Positions 60,816 to 64,000 of a stretch of DNA of 64,000 bases are shown in pieces. Position 1 is the first letter of the stretch; the number at the start of each line of letters is the position of its first letter. The notes beneath the pieces are model-generated. The model saw only the letters and a program-made list of their open reading frames with translations, did no database searches and had not been told where the DNA came from. The stretch covers positions 384,501 to 448,500 of the forward strand of contig NC_059556.1 of assembly GCF_905220415.1 (NCBI RefSeq), read 5' to 3'. A program made the position numbers and the translations under genes. This DNA is from Colias croceus (lineage: Eukaryota; Arthropoda; Insecta; Lepidoptera; Pieridae).

Positions 60816-61030
60816 ATTGAAGTCCCATGTCCCCTAGTGGGGTAAAGGGGCAGATGAATTATACCTACATCTGTTTCACTGATCGATTTTCTTTAAGGAC
60901 AAGTAGGTGATCAGCCTTCTGTGTCCTGCCAGACCGAGACATTTTTTTTTCTTCGTCTCCACCGGGAATCGAACCCAGGACCCCTCGGTTCTATAACGCT
61001 CACGCGTTAACCACTGCACCAAGGAGGCGG
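60816..61030 (-). mobile_element. tRNA-derived SINE
   Basis: Minus strand begins CCGCCTCCTTGGTGCAGTGG (A box TGGTGCAGTGG), then a B box GGTTCGATTCC at normal tRNA spacing, then a non-tRNA body with GCTGATCACCTACTTGTCC. Likely a moth tRNA-derived SINE rather than a functional tRNA: it lacks a matching acceptor stem and continues about 140 bp further. Confidence 0.75.
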
Positions 61031-61349
61031 TCTTTTAAATATTTAGCGTTTACATAATATTAAAATATCTATTAAGCAACTCACAAAATATATACACACC
61101 TCATATATTAAAATATCAATGCAGTTATTTAAAATAAACTACGAAATATAATAAAAGCTAAATACTATTATCTATCCCAAAAAAGGTTTGTTGATGATTA
61201 TAAATAAAGGCCCGTTCAAAAGAGTCATTTTCCATTCGCATTACTTTTACCTCCTAAAAATGTATCCATTTCAAATTAAAATTTATTCGCCCAAACCCAT
61301 AATTCTCACACCATTACAACCGCACTAAATCAAAGACTGAAATCCATTT

Positions 61350-61480
61350 AGCAGTCACCATCGATCGGGCCGGTGTCACCGCGGTAATCAGAGCTTAACC
61401 GTCTAATTGCTGGTGGTAATGACGCGCCGAGTCGCGCCGTCAGCGACTCGCGCGCCTACTGTCGGCTTGATTATGTCTGC
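61350..61480. promoter_or_regulatory. GC-rich island
   Basis: Dense in GC within AT-rich flanks, with GCCGGTGTCACCGCGGTAAT and GAGTCGCGCCGTCAGCGACT (a near-palindrome). No coding exon seen. Could be an enhancer, promoter or GC-rich repeat remnant. Confidence 0.3.
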
Positions 61481-61996
61481 ATTTGGATATACTGCTGAAT
61501 AGTGGATAGTGTTAATTGTTCTTGAAAAGACATGTTGTAAATGTTATTAGTACGATCGGCTGCTGAGATCAGATAGTGTGTTCTCTGTCTCTGAATCGTT
61601 ATTCTGTAAAAAAATTAATGATTATTGTTCTATTCGCTATTGATCCACAAATAATGTAAAAAAGGTAACATCGTTTTTAAATTTATTGTGCTAAGTTGGT
61701 TCGGCTAAGAATAGATACAGCATATAATAATATCTATTCCATTCCATCACAATTTTATTTAAGAATAATAGGAAAAGAAAATTTCTGTCAATATTTAAAT
61801 AATAAGCAGCGCAACGAAACGGTATCCAACTACTAAACTAACAAAAGCTCAAGCCATAAAAAGGTGGATTAATGAAAAGTATTTTAAAAAGTACAAAACC
61901 CCGAACTCAACCTACAAGGGGCCGAGTAAATTTTTGTTCTACAGCAGCCCGGATTAACCTGTCCGCAACCGGGACTATTTCGCTTTGACGTCGGCC

Positions 61997-62028
61997 CCGG
62001 ATACCCGGATACCCGGATACCCGGATAG
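61997..62028. repeat. Octamer tandem repeat (CCGGATAC)x4
   Basis: Four consecutive units, the last ending G instead of C, in a GC-rich pocket. Confidence 0.9.
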
Positions 62029-64000
62029 CCGCTACAAGTGTATCGTTAACGGTGTGTTTAATGTAAACGTTTTAAGTTAAACGATTTAAAGTGGACAGAA
62101 GAGATTGTCCCATGTAATTTGGAGGACCTTTTCGGATTAGGTTTATCTCCAAATAGATTTTTCCTCGCAAGATTAAGGGATTTGTTTGTTTCAGTTGAGC
62201 TTTTGAAATGTTATAATTATTTAATTTGGTATTTGTAAAGGTCGCTGTTAAATTTAATACATGTTTAATTAAATTTAACAAAATTCTGACGTTTCGGAAG
62301 CCAGGTAGTTTGTTATGCTAAAAGAGGTTTAGTGAGTCTAATTCCAGTAATTACATTTAAAGCAACGCGAAGAACTTAGAAGTCTTTGTTAGGCGGGATT
62401 TGTACCGTAAAACACAACGATCATTTATTTTCATTAGACATCTTACTTATCTGCTAAACTTCGCGGGAGATAATATATTAAAGTACAGAAATAAGCGCGT
62501 AAAGAAAATTTTCATTATTTTATTACTCAAAGTGCAATGTAATAGTAACCGAGGAGATATCATCACAACATAGTTCTATAAGCCATGAGACTCCAAGCTA
62601 TTAAAATTAAGCTGCTATATCTCGATGTGTTGTCCAACATCCTAACCACTAGACTAGATAAACAAAGCAGTCAAACATGAATGTAGTAGATACTATATTG
62701 TAGAATTTCCAAGAATATATACAGGTAAGATAATCAACATAAAATCTCTATCTACGTTAAACTCATTCATAAATCAAGAAGCACATTATTAAAAAGCCAC
62801 CGTAAACAGCTGGCGTCTTACAATATAATAATGGAGTAAAGTTATGTCTGGGAGAGCGTTGAGCTCCGAGACTCCGAGTGCACCATTATGTCTAAACGTG
62901 GAATATTACAATACAATTATGTCATGATGTAGGGTGCCTGCTTCAGATGCGTTCATTCCCTGTCTTGTGTACTAAATGTATTTATTATCTCAAATTTACG
63001 TATAATATAATATTATCACGTAATTATAGTGCACATTAAATTCTGCGACCGAATTCTCAAGTGACGGTTATATTGTACAAAGGCTGAAGGAGGAAAATTG
63101 GTGATTCATCACTTTCGACGTCTTTCATTTCATTGTTTAGTGGTAATCGATCGGTTCTCGTTTTTATTAAAGTTCTTATACTTTAATTTATCGTCTCATC
63201 TCTCAATTATTTTTGACAGCAAAAAATCTCCAAATAATATTATTTCATAATTATGGAAAGTTTTTTCACTATTATTTCTGAAGTTATTTCTTCAAATATA
63301 TTTTTAGACAATCTAAATCTAGACAGGTAGTACGAACCTTGCTGTAGGCTGTCGCTAACATGCCTGAATGGCCTGATACCTAGCTCTAGGCATTGTGTAA
63401 TTTCTACGTCAGAGACATGAATTCAGATAGGTAGGCATATTTTCATGGTGGGCTGAGCATTTACTGATTAATTACATGGCTAGTAATTAAAAGAGGTAAC
63501 ATATAAATATATTATTTAATACTGATGATAGAAGTACAATATTATAAATCTGTAGGTAGTATAAGATAATCAAAATTTATAGAGGAATAACAGAATGTGG
63601 TAACCACCGATGAAAATTTTTGATAATGGTGAACAGTAAACGTAAACTTTTCTACTCCTTTAAACTATCACAAAGTTATATTTATAATATGGTTAACAAT
63701 AACAATGTTTCCAATTAATTAGTAAAAAGTAATAGGTGTAAGAATTTTAAAGAATTTCATAAAGTAAATAGACTGTATTCTTATTCTTCTGCCTTCAATT
63801 TAATTTGTTAGTATCTAATACATAAATATAAAATTTGTTATCAGACAGAACTTTCGCAGAATTTGCATACGAACATACCTTTTAAAACGAGTGAGTCCCA
63901 CAAATGAGCAAGCGAGGTATCAAAGCCGCTAATCGCTGGCCGATAGCTCGGTAATGACGTCACTGACTTACCGGACGTTTATGATTAAACTCGGGTTAAT
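62029..64000. other. Right edge, no gene seen
   Basis: AT-rich. A TGACGTCA palindrome (CRE-like) occurs near 63955 and a donor-like GGTAAGTCAG on the minus strand near 63970; neither is enough to call an exon. Confidence 0.3.

Noticed and set aside
60950..61030. A functional tRNA gene on the minus strand
   Set aside because: A and B boxes are present but the acceptor stem does not close and a SINE body continues; called a SINE instead.

Overview
This is a lepidopteran (moth or butterfly) chromosomal window. It is AT-rich, has short multi-exon genes with consensus GT-AG introns, and carries many interspersed repeats of moth type: Lep1-like non-autonomous Helitrons, a tRNA-derived SINE, foldback/MITE elements and (CA)n/(TTTA)n microsatellites. 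The species cannot be named from the sequence.

Region 1 (about 1.2-18.0 kb) holds the coding content I can support: two adjacent genes, both on the minus strand, arranged head-to-tail. Gene A runs from about 17.96 kb to 12.65 kb and gene B from about 12.40 kb to 1.4 kb or slightly lower. I rebuilt both by joining exons whose splice sites and reading phase agree. Gene A has 10 coding exons, 670 residues and a 3' UTR intron. Gene B has at least 25 coding exons and at least 1135 residues. Each encodes a signal peptide followed by a mosaic: Ala/Ser/Gln-rich silk-like stretches, short six-cysteine modules that resemble von Willebrand factor C domains (C-x2-C-x-C core), and Pro-rich linkers (PVPVP in A, PEP in B). 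Each ends in a long Gly/Ala- or Ala/Ser/Gln-rich exon. Nearly all introns are phase 1, so modules can be added or lost without breaking the frame. The products look like secreted structural proteins of a silk, glue, cuticle or eggshell kind. I do not recognise them as a named family. They are the best candidate here for an undescribed system.

Region 2 (18-64 kb) contains no gene I can support. It is intergenic or large-intron DNA with transposable-element remains: at least nine Helitron-like copies, a roughly 1.08 kb foldback element (22.9-23.97 kb), a near-perfect 290-bp palindrome (24.30-24.90 kb), a 3.14 kb element with 23-bp perfect terminal inverted repeats (50.81-53.95 kb) containing a short possible piggyBac-like coding remnant, a SINE (60.8-61.03 kb) and several smaller hairpins. 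Two GC-rich, promoter- or enhancer-like stretches (36.6-36.8 kb and 61.35-61.48 kb) hint that a gene with distant exons may be regulated from here, but no coding exon was found.

The left edge (about 0.6-1.0 kb) holds what looks like the last part of a non-LTR retrotransposon reading frame, followed by a (CA)n run.
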